Positions 10,048 to 22,235 are shown, counted from the stretch's first letter. The stretch is DNA of 64,000 nt from Protea cynaroides (GCA_028583415.1 CM053276.1:59625510-59689509); one strand, 5' to 3'. Translations and numbers: made by a program. Notes: generated by a model not told the origin, from the letters alone.

Positions 10048-11275
10048 CCATTCAGATTACTCAAATCAAGGTAAATTATGATCAACGGATCAAATCAAAA
10101 CTCCAAGATTAATGATCCTATTTTATTAAAATTTCAAGATCAATGGTCCAATTTTTATCATATCATAATTCCAAGATCAATGGTCTATAATCAACTCATT
10201 AAAATTCCAATCATATGGTCATGATTAATCTCATAAAATTCAAATCATGTGGTTGGATCAATTTCATTGAATTTTTGAATCTAAAGGATCATAACCACAT
10301 CAAGATTCTAAGATCAATGGTCTAATTTTAATCACATCAAAATTCCAATCATTGGTCCAATTTTATAACAATGCCATGCATCCGATGAAATCAATTTCAT
10401 AAATAATTCCAAGCATGTGATTGGATAAATTTCATAACTAATTCCAAGCATCCGGATCAATTTTATCACATAAAATTCAGACATTCTCAGATCAATCACC
10501 ATAAAATTTCATTCATGATTAACATAAATTTATCAACCAATGGCCCATATTCATCATCATATGATCAAAATTAAAATTATCATCCAATGATCAAATTTAT
10601 CACCACAAAATCCAAGATCAATAGCCATAATTAATGCCATAAAAATTCTCAATCATATAGTTGGACCAATCTCATAAAATTCCAATCATATGGATCAATC
10701 ATATTAAAAATCTTAGCTATAATCAGATCAATCCCATTAAGGTTCATGATCGAGGTTCAATTTTCATCACATAACATTCATTCATGATCAATGGCTAAAA
10801 TTTTTTCATATTAAAAATTCAATATCAAAGGCCATGATTAATCTCATAAAAATTCAGATCATGTAGTCGGATCAACCACATTTATATTCCACACATAACC
10901 AAAATTAATCTCGTTGAATTCCATGATCCATGGTACATTCAATCAATATCAGATTTTTATTGATCACTTAAAATTCAGCAACATCAAAACAAATTAACAT
11001 TCAATGGTTGAGACCAATGTTAATAAATTAAGATTTTTTCAGAGAAAACAATGGCTTTGGATCAATAATGGGGAAAGGATTTAGGTGGGAATAGATTTCG
11101 GCCAGGTATATGTAAGATTGCATGATTGGTTTGATCACAATGGTGAAGGCAGGTCATGAGCATGCATAGGTAAGTGGTTTTCGGATGAACTGGTGGAGTG
11201 ATTTTGCTGGGTGATGAGTTGGGATATGAAGAAGTTGCAGCAGGTTAGAAGAGGGTAATGTGATCTAATAAATCG
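10048..11275. repeat. AT-rich Tat LTR interior, no gene
   Basis: Continuation of the Tat-type LTR beyond the MULE insertion. It consists of degenerate short repeats such as 'atcaatggtccaattt' and 'aaaattccaatcat' over about 1 kb. No coding region is seen. Confidence 0.6.
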
Positions 11276-11399
11276 GTGATTTTGATTGTATGCTGCAGCA
11301 ATCAACAAAAAAAAAAAAAAAAAAATAGAAAAAACACTAGAGCAGAAGGAGGGCTGGGCTTACCTTGGTCGCTCCTTTTGCTTCTTCAACCGTCTTCAT

Positions 11400-12270
11400 C
11401 GATCCTCTTCTTCCCCTTTTTCTCGTTCTCTCTCAATTTCCCCGCTTCCTCTCTCTCTCTCTATTTTTCAGAGATTTTTTTATGTCTCCCTCTCTCTCTC
11501 TTTATTTTTCTTCCTCTTCTCAACGCCCTCTCTCTCTTTCTCCTCCCCCATTCTCCTTCTCCTTTCTCTTTTAATAATTTTTTTTTCTTTTTCTCTCCCC
11601 TCTCTCTCGGATTCTCCCTCCTTTCTTTTCTTTCTCTTTTTTTTCTTCTTCCCTCTCTTTCCTTTTATTCGCTTCTTCTCTTTCTTTCCTTTTCTTCTCT
11701 TCTTCTCTTTCTTTCCTTTTCTTCTCTTTTCTTCTCTCTCTTTCTTTCCTTTTCTTCTCTTCTTCTCTCTCTCTTTCACATTTTCTTCCTAGAAAACGTG
11801 AAAGATCCCCCTTTTTTTCTTCTCTTTTTCTCTTTCTTTCCTTTTCTTCTCTTTTCTTTCTTTCTTTCCTTTTCTTCTCTTCTTCTCTCTCTTTCCTTTT
11901 CTTCTCTTTTCTTTCTTTTTTCCTTTTCTTCTTTCCTTTTCTTCTCTTTTCTTTCTTTCCTTTTCTTCTCTTTTCTTTCTTTCCTTTTCTTCTCTTCTTC
12001 TCTCTCTTTCCTTTTCTTCTCTTCTTCTCTTTCTTTCCTTTTCTTCTCTTTTCTTTCTTTTTTCCTTTTCTTCTCTTCTTCTCTCTCTTTCCTTTTCTTC
12101 TCTTTTCTTTCTTTTTTCCTTTTCTTCTTTCCTTTTCTTCTCTTTTCTTTCTTTCCTTTTCTTCTCTTCTTCTCTTTCTTTCCTTTTCTTCTCTTCTTCT
12201 CTCTCTCTTTCACGTTTTCTTTCTAGAAAACATGAAAGATCCCTTTTTTTTTCTTTTCCTTTTTTCTTTT
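11400..12270. repeat. Long polypyrimidine (CT-rich) tract
   Basis: Nearly pure C/T on the plus strand, built from TCTTTCCTTTTCTTCTCTTC-type units. Two copies of a palindromic insert, TTCACRTTTTC-Y-TAGAAAACRTGAA, lie at 11776-11808 and 12208-12238, so the tract is partly a ~430-bp tandem duplication. Long open frames over it (Ser/Phe/Leu-rich on plus, Lys/Glu/Arg-rich on minus) are artefacts of the base composition. Confidence 0.9.
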
Positions 12271-13464
12271 ATTCGGATCCTACTTGCTTTTTATATATAA
12301 AACATATATATAAATATATAATATATTAATATATTAATATATATAATATAATATGCATATATGACATGTATATATTATATGATATATTATAATATATTAT
12401 ACATTATATAAACATATAAATAATAAATAAAAGAAATACATGCATATGCGCCGACGTGAATTGGTCCGGACCAATTCGGGTTGAGTCAAGTAAGACTAGT
12501 CGAGATTGACAGGACTGGACTAGTTTAGGTTAACTGGTTTGGACCAAAATTGACATTTCATAGTTCATTTTTGCCAACATTCCACATGAAATTTTCCGAT
12601 AGTCTCTATTCTAAATTTTTTAAGTTCACTTTGTAGAACACTAAAAATGAGGAATATTGAAACTTGAATCACCTCATTTGGAAATAAAATGGCCAACTTA
12701 TGAGTTTCTGAAGTTTAAGCAGGCCAATTATCGATAATTTGACTGACCATTTTGCATGGGATCCTTCGGAGACTTCTATCAGAAATTCTTTACGTTCACT
12801 TTGTAGAGTACTAAAAATAGAACATAATGAAACTGAAATCATCTGATTTGGATATGGGATGACAAAAATATGAATTTTCGAAGATTAAATGACCATTTCC
12901 ATGTGTAATTTTGCATGGGACCCTTCGGAGACTTCTACCCGAGATTTTTTAGGTCCACTTTGTAGAACATCATAAATGATGAATAATGGCATTGGAATCA
13001 TCTGAATCCGACGTAGAACGGAAAGGAGATGAAGCTTTGAAGTTTTAACGATAATTTTGCATGAATGCTTGCATGGGGCTCACTGGTGACTTTTACCCAG
13101 GATTTTTCACGTCCACTTTGAAGAGGACTGAAAATAAGGAATATTGGCCTTCGAATCGTCTGATTCCGATATCAGATGACCAAGATATGATATCTTAAAG
13201 TTTGAATGATAATGCATGCATCATACGATAATTACATAAATGCCCTTGCACTTACAAACTGCGATATCTTCCATGTTTGATGTCAGAATTTGATGATTTC
13301 GGTCTCATTTTGAAGATAATTTCATGACCTATTCATTCAAGTAAATAATAGCCCATGACCCTGCTATGGGGTTCAGTAGAGAATCACAAATCTTTGGGTT
13401 AAAGGTCAAAAACCTACCATATTGGTTCACTTATGCAGAGGGTGGCAAAAATGGGGTGCTTACA
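12271..13464 (-). repeat. Upstream part of the Tat LTR, no gene
   Basis: Begins with a TA-rich stretch (12290-12440), then three or four degenerate ~180-base repeats sharing TTTGCATGGGACCCTTCGGA and CACTTTGTAGA motifs (12590-13140), and ends at the LTR start (13464). Noncoding. Confidence 0.55.
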
Positions 13465-13469
13465 GTGTG

Positions 13470-14149
13470 ACTTCATTTTCTCATTTTACACTGATGCAGA
13501 GCGACAGTGCGGTAGGAGGAAGGTGCACACCCTCGAAATTGTTCTTTTGAGGCTTTCTTTGGTGTTTTCTTGCTTTAATCCATCTCATTATTGTCTCCAT
13601 ACTTCGGCACAGTAAATTTCCAATCGATTTCCATTTTCCTTGTAACCTAAGTTAGGTTTTTGTTGAGTTCTCTTGATTTTCTTCATGTAATGGTGTAAAA
13701 TGATGGGGCTTTACTAGTATAACCTGCTAGTGAGTGTTTTCCATGCTTTCTCCTTTGTTTTGATTGGGTTTCATCGAGTTGTATGCTTGCCCAAATCCAA
13801 AATCGAAATTTCTTCCATTTTTTCCAAAATTGAATTTTGGGATATACTTGGTTTTTATTTTCTTCCATCCCAATAATGTTCTAAAACACTTCTTAGAACC
13901 TACAATGATGATTAAAGGGTATCGAAATTCCTCTCGGAATTGCATTTGGTCATATCATTGATTTTCTTTCTCGACTATTTTTTCCAGAACTAATTTTTAT
14001 AACTTAAGGTGTGTTCCAACACCTTGCATCACTATTTTGATCTCCTTGGCATATCACTTGGTCTATTTTTGCCAATTATCCACTCACTAATACTCATTCT
14101 TATTCTTCTTATGTAGGTTTCCAGTTCTCTTACTAGTTATCTCATTCGT
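13470..14149. other. Tekay-like element leader, no gene seen
   Basis: Directly continues the host of the solo LTR (5317 joins 13470). It lies between the 5' LTR and gag of the minus-strand element. Short open frames here have no recognisable content. Confidence 0.5.
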
Positions 14150-15060
14150 TATGGCTGCCCACAACATTCCTGGGTCTTCTGGTGCTAAGTCTTTTGCTGC
14201 GAGGGCGGTGAGACAGCATGGACACCTTCCATTAGTCTATGATTCACTTCACTTCCAATCAGCAGAGGCAGCTGCGACTTGGCCTACCTTAGAGGACAGA
14301 TCGGTAGAGCCAGGTGGATTGTTTTGGTAGATGAGTTGGACAGGTTCGATGTTCGCCGGGCTTTTTTTGACATGGGCTGCTTGCCAGTATTGGGCTATAG
14401 TCTGACAATGAAGATTAACATGGTTCGTCGGTTCTACTGTAATTTAGATGTAGACAGAGGTATGGATGAGGTTCTAGATGGTACTTTCTTTACAGATTTC
14501 CAACCGAGTTAAGGGCCGTGACATTATTATTACCATTGCTAGCTTGGCCTAGAGGTTAGGGATTTTTGCTAAGGGAGAGATGGTGTACGTGGAGCCAAAA
14601 CTCCCTGTGGTTGATAAGTGAGAGCTTACAGAGATTTGAGAGCAGATGATGCTAGGTCCAGAGTTGCGTGAGAGCAACTGCCATCCAGTTCTTAGGGTGT
14701 ACATCTGCATTACACAACATAAGATAGTGCCCAACAGTGGACACAGGGATGCAATAGTGCATTTCTGCGAGTTTATGGCATACTGCATCACCGTTTGATG
14801 ATAGATTTATCTTTCCTACTTGATCATGAAGACTATGATCCATTCAGCTATATACTTGGATAGATAGTCTTCCTTACGGTCAGTTGCTCACCTACTTATT
14901 CTTCACGTTAGGGTTCAACCAATCAGAGCCAAAGGAGTAGTTGGGTATTCATACTTCCTTTGGATGGGATTCGCTGCTCAAGCTCCTGCTTCAGGATGTG
15001 GTTCTTAGTGATGAGGAGTTAGAGCGATGCCCTCCACCTTGTCCAATTCAGAGGTGATGA
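14150..15060 (+). pseudogene. Decayed ORF of the 'putative plant transposon protein' type, antisense to gag-pol
   Basis: From an ATG at 14150 the plus strand reads a short N-terminus with LHFQSAEAAATW. It shifts frame to 14279-14512 (ELDRFDVRRAFFDMGC, NMVRRFYCNLD) and later has LPYGQLLTYLFFTLGFN near 14870. The block F-S-eA...W, the '[ML]VR-FY-NL' core and the PYG-LLT block are what I know from the plant-specific domain often called putative plant transposon protein (Transposase_32), which occurs in many retroelement ORFs. Several stops and frameshifts break it. It lies in the leader of a minus-strand element but on the opposite strand. Confidence 0.6.
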
Positions 15061-16028
15061 CCAGTTAGGACAGTTCGACATAGGGTGGTCGTATCTTCAT
15101 CATCTTCTTCTGAGAGTGAGCCTGCAACACCCAGTGGCAGTAGGGAGCCATCTCCTATGCACGTGGATTCTAGTGAGGAGGCTCCATCTATGCCAACTGC
15201 AGAGGATGCAGTAGATTCTACTAATGAGTAGAAGAGTTCATCACATTCTATTGTTGGTGATGAGGTACCAGCAGCTACGGCTCCTTAGGCTGAGGCTTGG
15301 AGTTTTACGGAGTTACGTGATTTGTTAGCTGATGCTCGCTTTTAAGTGACTACCCTAGATGATCACTGGCGGGCACACTAGACTAGACTAGTTGCCCACA
15401 AGAGATGGATGTTACAAACATCACTACTGTGGAGTGATGGGTAGCTGCAATAGAACTGGGTTTCATTGAGCCTCAGGCTTCGCAGGAGGCTATGAGACAG
15501 GAGGTCGCTTTCCTGCGGACTACGCTGACTACTACGGGCTTGATTCCGCCCATCCCTAACAATGTTGGGGCAAGGGTAGTAGTAGGCTTCAGCAGCATCT
15601 TCAGTTAGTGGTGGAGGTTAGGGCCATTCTATAGACAGTCTGAGTCGTCAAGACGATCATGGGTCTCAACATGCCGATTCTTAGACCAGTAGTATATGAG
15701 CCATTCATTCTATTTCTTTTATCTCTGTTATGGCTTACCGGATACATTTTACATATTTTTCTTTTGTTTGATATTGATGGGTGAGGATCTGGATAGTAGA
15801 TGCCGACCCATCCTTAATAGGTTATTCTCTCTCTATTGGTACATTATATGTTTTATTTCTGTTTATGTGCATGGATACATTATGCTATGGATTTGTTATA
15901 ATAGTTCTAGTAGTTTATCCATGGTTTTTACCCCCCATATAGTATGTGGTTTATGCTTCTTATTTCAGCTTACTGCAATCGTGGTGTGTATGTATGTGAT
16001 GATTTAATGGTAGGTGTGGCATATTTGT
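15061..16028. other. Tekay-like element leader, remainder
   Basis: Continues downstream of the antisense ORF. A low-complexity, acidic/Ser-rich coding-like stretch (15060-15300) may be the tail of that ORF. 15696-16007 is a 103-codon open frame of hydrophobic composition with no recognisable family. I regard it as chance. Confidence 0.4.
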
Positions 16029-16040
16029 GCTCTGAAACTA
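16029..16040 (-). other. Degenerate tRNA-Met primer-binding site
   Basis: The plus strand reads GCTCTGAAACTA. Its complement differs from TGGTATCAGAGC at two positions. It lies 5 bases from the LTR boundary at 16046, where the minus-strand primer site of this element should be. Confidence 0.6.
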
Positions 16041-16045
16041 ACTTC

Positions 16046-18432
16046 TGTCACACCCCGTTCTCGACGTATTAGTAGTATGGAATGAACAAAATCTCTACAT
16101 CCTATTAAGGCATTAGAAATCTCCTTCCAGTATTACGGAACGTGGTATGCCAACCAATTAATCCACCCCAACACAAGCAAATAACAAATAAGCTAACACC
16201 ACCAGATTAAAGAGATATTAAATCATGAGTATGGCATAAGTCTTAAATAATTAACTACAGTTGTTGAAATAATTAAATGATAAATATAGTAATCCCCAAA
16301 CCATTGTAATAATTAAAATAAATTCATAAGTCCTTAAATCAATTATTCTTCCGGGCAACACGCCCTCAAATTTAAATAAAATAATCCAAATTAAAAATAA
16401 AGTTATCAATTATTCGCTGTGTTTATCCATAGACACAATTGTCACACTCACATGTTTTGTCATAGACGTCATCATTGCTAGCGTCCACAATGTCGTAATC
16501 CACTTTAGTCAAACCTGTATCTAAAAGAATTTATGTACACAAGGGTAAGCTCAACCACTGAGCTTAATAAGGAAATTAAACATGTAGTATACAATATGTA
16601 TGAATTAACAACTATGGTATGGTATATAACTGTAAGTGTCAGCTCAAGACAACCCACACATGGAGTCTCCGACTGCACGGGTCTTCTCCTATCAGAATGA
16701 ATACCACCTCACTTAGCATACAATAACATCCCCCAAATATGGATCCATTGATTTGGTCCCGCACATGACCGCAACTCATCCTAAGCCTATATTATGCTGG
16801 TCACTTTAGGAGTGATAATCCCACTAGTCAACTCGTCCGTCCATCTATACTACATCAGGTATGGAGAGCATCGTAGCTATGTTCATACCACCCTTTTATG
16901 AACCCATGTCACTACATAACCCCCTAATGGCTAGGGGTACAGTTATTAAGGTGATTAAAATTCAACTAACGAAGTCCTAGTTAAAAAATTACTGGACCGT
17001 AACGTCACCAAGCTTCCGACCCCATCCTAACCCCCACATAGGACATCATGACTTGGCTAAGTTACATGTGGTCAGTGCAAAGCAGTGTCAGTAAGAAGTG
17101 ATGCAAGCATCCCATTCCACCCACCTTCCTCCTTACTGACTTAACCAGACATCACGAATCAAAACATGGATCAGTCTCTTTTGTGGAAAGGTAACGAGTG
17201 TCTCATTCTACTCACCCTCCAATCCTTACTAGTACTGTTGATCAAACTCAAGGATGCATATGCATGAACAAGCAAACAATTTGTTGGATGACATGTTATC
17301 ACACAAGGCATGTTATCAATCGCATATCATCACTCTACATGATCAATGTAACTAATTTTACCAAATAAAGGTCTAATTCCCTTACCTGAGACGATAAGTA
17401 GTGAATACAACAAAGTACGGCTTCGAACAGCTTTACTACGCTCTTTCCGTACCTTAATAGCATTAAGAGTAACAACATTTAATCCATTAATTCATTGTTT
17501 GTCTCTATTGCTTGCTCAAGCACATCCTAACAAGTTATTCATAATTCTAGGGTCTGGTATTAAGTCTAAAAACATTCTATACTCGCTGTTCAAAGGTTTC
17601 AAGCATTTACAAAGGTGAACAACAAGCATCAAAATTTAATGACAGATGTAAACATATGATCTTAGGGACCTAAATAGGTTTATAAAAATCCCAGGAAGTT
17701 ACTGACCAAAATGGTTAGCATGCGAGGTCAAATCATCGTGTGGCACGTGGCACCAACAGCATGGTGTTGACCACAGGCGTGTGACACTTTCATCAATCGC
17801 ATGTCAAAACTTGGCCAAAACAAGATGATTTTGATGCAGTGTTCTTCTTGGATTTTTCTAAGCCAGAATACAGAGTTTGGGTTCAAAAATCCCATTCTAC
17901 ATCAAGTTATTGGCATTGATTCAATTTTTCAGTTTAATCGATATTGCTGGATCTGGTTTTATACCTTAGATCCAATTTTAGCAATACCAGGGTGGAATTA
18001 ATCATGGCTTTGGTCTATAATAGGTCTTTTAAATCTGTCATGAAGGTTTTTGGGTACTTAGATCCTACCATTTGCCCATTTAAATACATTCATTGGTCTT
18101 AATCCCATATCAAGCTTAGTTCAATCATCCAAATAAATGCATTTATGGTTTCTCATGGTGATGAATAAGTTTTTATCCAGAGAAAGATATGATGATCAGA
18201 TCTTTCCTAGGTTTTAAATCATAATTTCCGTGAGAAAGGAGCTAGAGAAGTAGCGAATGAATACCAAGAACGATTTTCTGTCGATGGTGTTATTAGGCAT
18301 GTCCCAATGGTAGACAAGTCTTTCCCTTTCTCCTTTCCTCTTCCTCCTTCTTCACACTTCTCCAAAATGCATCCGAGTTTCAGTGTCTTTCCTCTCTTTT
18401 CTCTTTCTCTTAGTTTTGTTAAATTGGTGAAG

Positions 18433-18484
<52 letters not shown>

Positions 18485-18906
18485 TGAGTGAATAGTGACT
18501 CTATTTACGTTTTGGGATTTGGATTGGTTTCATCACAAGGTAAGTTGAGGATTCCCTCCTTCCTACCATTTTCAAAAGAGAATGAACCTGGACACTCTCT
18601 CAATGAGTCTAAGTTCTCAATCCAAAACATACCACTAGTCTAAACTAGGTTGGTTTCTAACCCAGACTAGGTTAAGCAGGTGCGGCACTAGATGTGCGGC
18701 ATGTGTCAGACCGCACACTATTAGTGTCATGTCGGACCCCTCAAATGAGTCTAAATTGAATGTTTTAAGTACCAGGTTTTAACTAGGTTACCTCCATTGG
18801 GCTTCATTGGTCTAGTTCACATTGGTTTGAATCGTTCATCGTGGTACAACCTGTTACAAAGTCAAAATTTCAAATTAAGACCAAAATTTTGGGTGCAGGT
18901 CTTACA
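16046..18906 (-). repeat. 5' LTR of the Tekay-like element
   Basis: The boundaries are TGTCACACCCCG at 16046 and GTCTTACA ending at 18906 (TG...CA type), 2861 bases. Its right 227 bases match 1-235. The same start (TGTCACACCCCG) recurs at 37754 in a related LTR. It contains the internal motif TTGGATGACATGTTATCAC shared with 31180 and 38870. A (GA)n tract lies at 18437-18482. Confidence 0.82.
18437..18482. repeat. (GA)n microsatellite
   Basis: About 23 GA units within the Tekay-like 5' LTR, near its minus-strand start. Confidence 0.9.
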
Positions 18907-19253
18907 CATGCTATCACTCTTCAGATAAATGATTTTACAAATTAATCACATAAAAATATAATAAATAGCCATAGGAGTGCTTGTCGCATCACTTCTTACC
19001 TCACATTGCCAGTTACTTTTATTTCTCTCCCATGTTCATTATTGTAGAACACATCAAAATTTCTTTCCCCTTTACACAACAATATCCTATCGTCTGATGA
19101 TGACTCAGTAAGATGCAAAAATCACAAAGAAGCTTGCACTCTGTTTAAAATGTTGATCTAAACACTTTTCACATATAGTCTAATTGTTACATTCCTGCAG
19201 TCCACCTAGGAGCACTAATATGACATAGTGAGCTCCCCATCACCACAAGCATC

Positions 19254-19472
19254 TCAATTCTTAGTAAGAAACACCATGAATGAATCTTCAATAATCTCTG
19301 TCAGAGTGTATACATTTTTTAAAGATCTCTGCCCTGAAACTACCAACTTATCACTGTGGGTTTTTCTAATCTCACATCCTAGGTTGTTGAAGATCACTTC
19401 ATACTCCTTTTCACCCTGCTCTCCCAATGTGGGATATAAGCACCTACAAGAGTGCCATAAGCATCTTCCCAA
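19254..19472 (-). pseudogene. Copia pre-integrase domain fragment
   Basis: Minus-strand frame of 72 codons with EYEVIFNNLGCEIRKTHSDK then LVVSGQRSLKNVYTL. The pattern (VTF...GCEI....GK....G-R...LY-L) is that of the GAG-pre-integrase domain between protease and integrase in copia polyproteins. The preceding Cys/His-rich stretch and the following integrase zinc-binding motif are not readable. Confidence 0.6.
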
Positions 19473-20063
19473 TCCTATAGGTTTGAGTGTTCAAACAACA
19501 TAAGAATGCCCATATGCATCTTTACAATCTCAGAGTTGGAAAGTCAATTTCTCCACTAGTCCTCATATCCACCCATTACTACTGCTCATGCAATACAGAG
19601 GGCACCTCAACCGATATGCACAAAAAAAAAATGCATCTGCATCACTCAATAGCGACTACCCATCAGCTATCAATTTGATGATCCTTTAGAATCAAATAAG
19701 AACAATATAGCTCTCCCTATCACCAGTGCAAAGAGATCTAGACTCTGACAATGTCATGAAATACTATACCAACTGTTTTCGACAAACATATTGATGCAAA
19801 GAATTATTTCTAGCTACCATACTCATAATTACACAACTCTAATACAATTACTGACATCTCACTGACAAATCTATCCTCCGATTAAATAACACTGCTCATT
19901 TGATGTCTGCTCTACCAAGATGCAATAACACAAAGGACTATACTATATCACCTGATGATTCCAAGCACTTATATAAAGGACTCTTCTGCCATCAACAAAA
20001 TCCATTTGGGGGTAAAAATAAACATGTAAAATTCTCCCCCTTTCCATGTGCACCTCAGTGCAC

Positions 20064-21690
20064 CTAGTGCCTAGGAGGTGTGCTCACTTCTACACCCAAT
20101 TTGGGTGATGTGGGGGTGGTGAGTATGACTGCACATTTCTTTGTGTGCTTTTCTTTCCGCATTGCATGACCATCTACCTTGGTCCTTTGTTTGGGCTTCT
20201 CCACAGATGCTTTCTTCTGACAATGCCTATCAATGAACTTAACTATTGTCATTTGCCTCTGTCCAACCACACCAACTGAAGACCTTTCTGTTGTCTTCAT
20301 TCTTTACACACTACACAAGGCCATATGAAATTGATTACTAAACTGAGACTGCTCCCTGGACTACCTTCTAATTTGGCTTGAACCTCTCCTTTTTTTGGTT
20401 CTAGACAAATGATAGTCTTTCTCTGCTTGAGCAAGCTGAGGGTAAGCACTGCCTTGCAATGCTTGGCCCAATGCCCAAGTATATGACATTTGAGGCACTC
20501 AGCCGGCCTTGTCTGGGGTGACATAAATGTCATCTTCCCATGACTACTAGCACACTATGCCCATACTTATTGTACATATGACAATACCCATGAAAATGTG
20601 ACTATTTCACAAGGAAATGTTTGTGCCAACTAGGTGCGGGTTTATGTCTCATGGTGGGTACCACACGCTTTTGCTGGAAAATCTACTGCCTGTGCCTCTG
20701 GTAACTAGACCTATTAAATCTACTCTGCTTAACTGGTTTTTGCTGGTAAACTCCATCAATCCTATTACTCTGCATACTGTTTGTGTTCTTTATTTGAGCT
20801 CTCCGCTGGGGAATACCTCTATACTGTGTTTGGTGTGTTGGAGGTCTTGCATTACTGTATCTCTGCACTCTCTTCCTTTGTCTTCTGCTTTGGGTTTTTA
20901 TCTGTGCTCTGCTTAAACTCTTTCTCTATGGTCTGCTCATATCTGCATCTGTAGTCCTCCTAAATGACTCACCATGCTTTGAAGTAGAACCAGAACTGAT
21001 GATGGATGGTCTCTGACAAGTCTGAGCTGTACATCTTATGATCTCCTCAACCATTAGTGGGGTGCAGCCTGGCTCATTTGTCCCTCTATTAGTTGTGCTT
21101 TCAATGTAGTGATCTCCTTCTCAAAGTTCCTACACATCTCATCTCTATTAATAACTTGAGCTTTTAAAGCATGTAATGAAAAAGCTAGACTACTTCGCTT
21201 GTGTCTGTAAATTTGGGATAGTTACATTTGCACTTTGAAGGTCACATGATACAATTATGAGTCTCTCCTTCTCAAGTCTCAACTCATCCTGAGCTACGAT
21301 CAGCTCTCTAGTTAAGTCAGCCTCTGGAATAGGATCCTCTAATCCAATAGTAGAGCACTCATTTGAACTCCCACACTCTGCCTATGAGGTAGAACTAGTA
21401 ACTACTGATGTACTAGCCTTGAGGGCAAACTCGTTTCCTTATAGGTTCTGTAGTCTGTCCCACATTGCCATTACTGTTTCGCATCCACTGACTAGGACTC
21501 ATACACCATTTGCCAATCCATCTAAAATTACACTTTTAGCTCTAGAGTCATACTGGGTATCCACCTTTGTAGTACTAACTGCCAATGATATATCAAAGCA
21601 AAGAGACCCTACATATATTTCCTTTCTCCAATTCCAAAATACAAAATCAGCTCCATCAAAAAGTCAGGGTATGTTAAAACCTTTCCCTAG
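20064..21690 (-). pseudogene. Copia Gag with zinc knuckle, decayed
   Basis: Reading right to left, the minus strand gives FDISLAVSTTKVDTQYDSRA, then ETVMAMWDRLQNL with a stop before GNEFALKAST (about 21420-21600), the capsid-like UBN2 pattern. A coiled-coil-like stretch follows (ELRLEKERLIIV, about 21230-21300). A zinc knuckle CLKCHILGHWAKHC (20454-20495) shows the exact CX2CX4HX4C spacing. Basic tails follow at 20064-20300. Many stops interrupt the frame. Gag would form the particle and bind RNA. Confidence 0.7.
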
Positions 21691-21746
21691 AAATATGTTT
21701 GTTCTCTGATCACTCAGTTATTGATTAAGCTATCACTTAGTCTGGT

Positions 21747-21758
21747 GCTCTGATGCTA
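21747..21758 (-). other. tRNA-Met primer site of the interrupted copia element
   Basis: GCTCTGATGCTA on the plus strand, the complement of TGGTATCAGAGC with two changes, two bases before the LTR boundary at 21761. Confidence 0.55.
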
Positions 21759-21760
21759 AT

Positions 21761-22235
21761 TGTTGATCACAGGTTGACATTGAGGGGGGGGGGGGGTGAA
21801 TCAGTATCTTAAAAAATTATTTTCAATAATTCCTTGAAGACATTCTACCCTGAGTTGACACTTCACTTACTGACCACGACCACACTATCACAGAAGCACA
21901 TCACATATACAGTTGTATGAACAACCACCTCACTACCACAAAGTAGCCAGGTCTACCATGTTGTGCACACCCATCCTATTTTTTTATTCAACACACTTCA
22001 CAATATACAGAACATGTATAATCCACAAAGCATCCACAACATAGATATACATGGTTCACCACCACTGTGTGTGATGGCTAGTCTATGGAGTAATTCTCAA
22101 CGGACTCCATATATACTCGATACGCTTCTTTTAGTTGTATCCATAACAGGGACCATATATACCTAATTTACCTAGCATATAACCAGGAGGGCACAAATGT
22201 ACATACAGTTTAGGTACCAATGTACCAGTCTCCAA
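21761..22235 (-). repeat. LTR of the interrupted copia element (left part)
   Basis: Starts TGTTGATCACAGGTTGACAT at 21761, next to the primer site, so this is the inner end of the 5' LTR of a minus-strand element. A G-run of about 13 bases follows. At 22235 it is cut by the complete copia element and resumes at 29514 after the TCCAA duplication. Its outer end is not clear (somewhere near 30780-31165). Confidence 0.6.

Larger units (their letters stand above)
5318..13464 (-). mobile_element. Solo LTR of a Tat/Ogre-type Ty3/gypsy element (with nested MULEs)
   Basis: The ends are TGTGAGGACA at 5318 and GGTGCTTACA at 13464. Read on the minus strand the element starts TGTAAGCACCCCATTTTTGC, a start I associate with Tat/Ogre LTRs. 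It is flanked by a perfect 5-bp duplication GTGTG (5313-5317 and 13465-13469), so it is bounded like one LTR. No gag-pol is present. After removing the MULE insertion it is about 5.6 kb, which is in the range for Ogre LTRs. It contains tandem copies of a conserved Tat LTR block (5904-6480), AT-rich repeats (6770-7540, 10048-11040) and a long CT tract. It sits in the leader of the Tekay-like element. Confidence 0.8.
1..18906 (-). mobile_element. Ty3/gypsy chromovirus (Tekay/Del-like), nested, minus strand
   Basis: One minus-strand LTR retrotransposon explains both ends of this span. The left edge (1-235) matches 18680-18906 closely by eye, including the stretch about TACCTCCATTGGGCTTCAT and the terminal part around CAAAATTTTGGGT. 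The order is 5' LTR (16046-18906), degenerate tRNA-Met primer site, leader, gag, protease, reverse transcriptase, RNase H, integrase, chromodomain, polypurine tract and 3' LTR (truncated by the window). A chromodomain after integrase with this gene order defines the chromovirus branch. An 8.1-kb Tat-type solo LTR interrupts the leader. The genes carry many stops and frameshifts, so the copy is dead. The right flank is CATGC, and its partner duplication would lie outside the window. Assignment to Tekay/Del rather than another chromovirus rests on LTR size and gag/chromodomain look. Confidence 0.85.
18907..21760 (-). mobile_element. Ty1/copia element remains (SIRE-like), interrupted by the Tekay element
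   Basis: Minus-strand gag and pre-integrase remnants lie here, followed on the right by a primer site (21747-21758) and an LTR starting at 21761. The Tekay-like element ends at 18906 inside this element. The missing pol should lie beyond the left edge of the window. The G-run near the LTR boundary (TTGACATTGAGGGG..., 21774-21797) is familiar from plant copia LTRs. The lineage name is tentative. Confidence 0.6.

Noticed and set aside
11276..12226. A 316-codon plus-strand open frame and Lys/Glu-rich minus frames
   Set aside because: They lie on a C/T simple-sequence tract. Composition alone keeps the frames open, and no domain is present.
21419..21709. A 96-codon plus-strand frame
   Set aside because: Antisense shadow of the copia gag capsid region on the minus strand.
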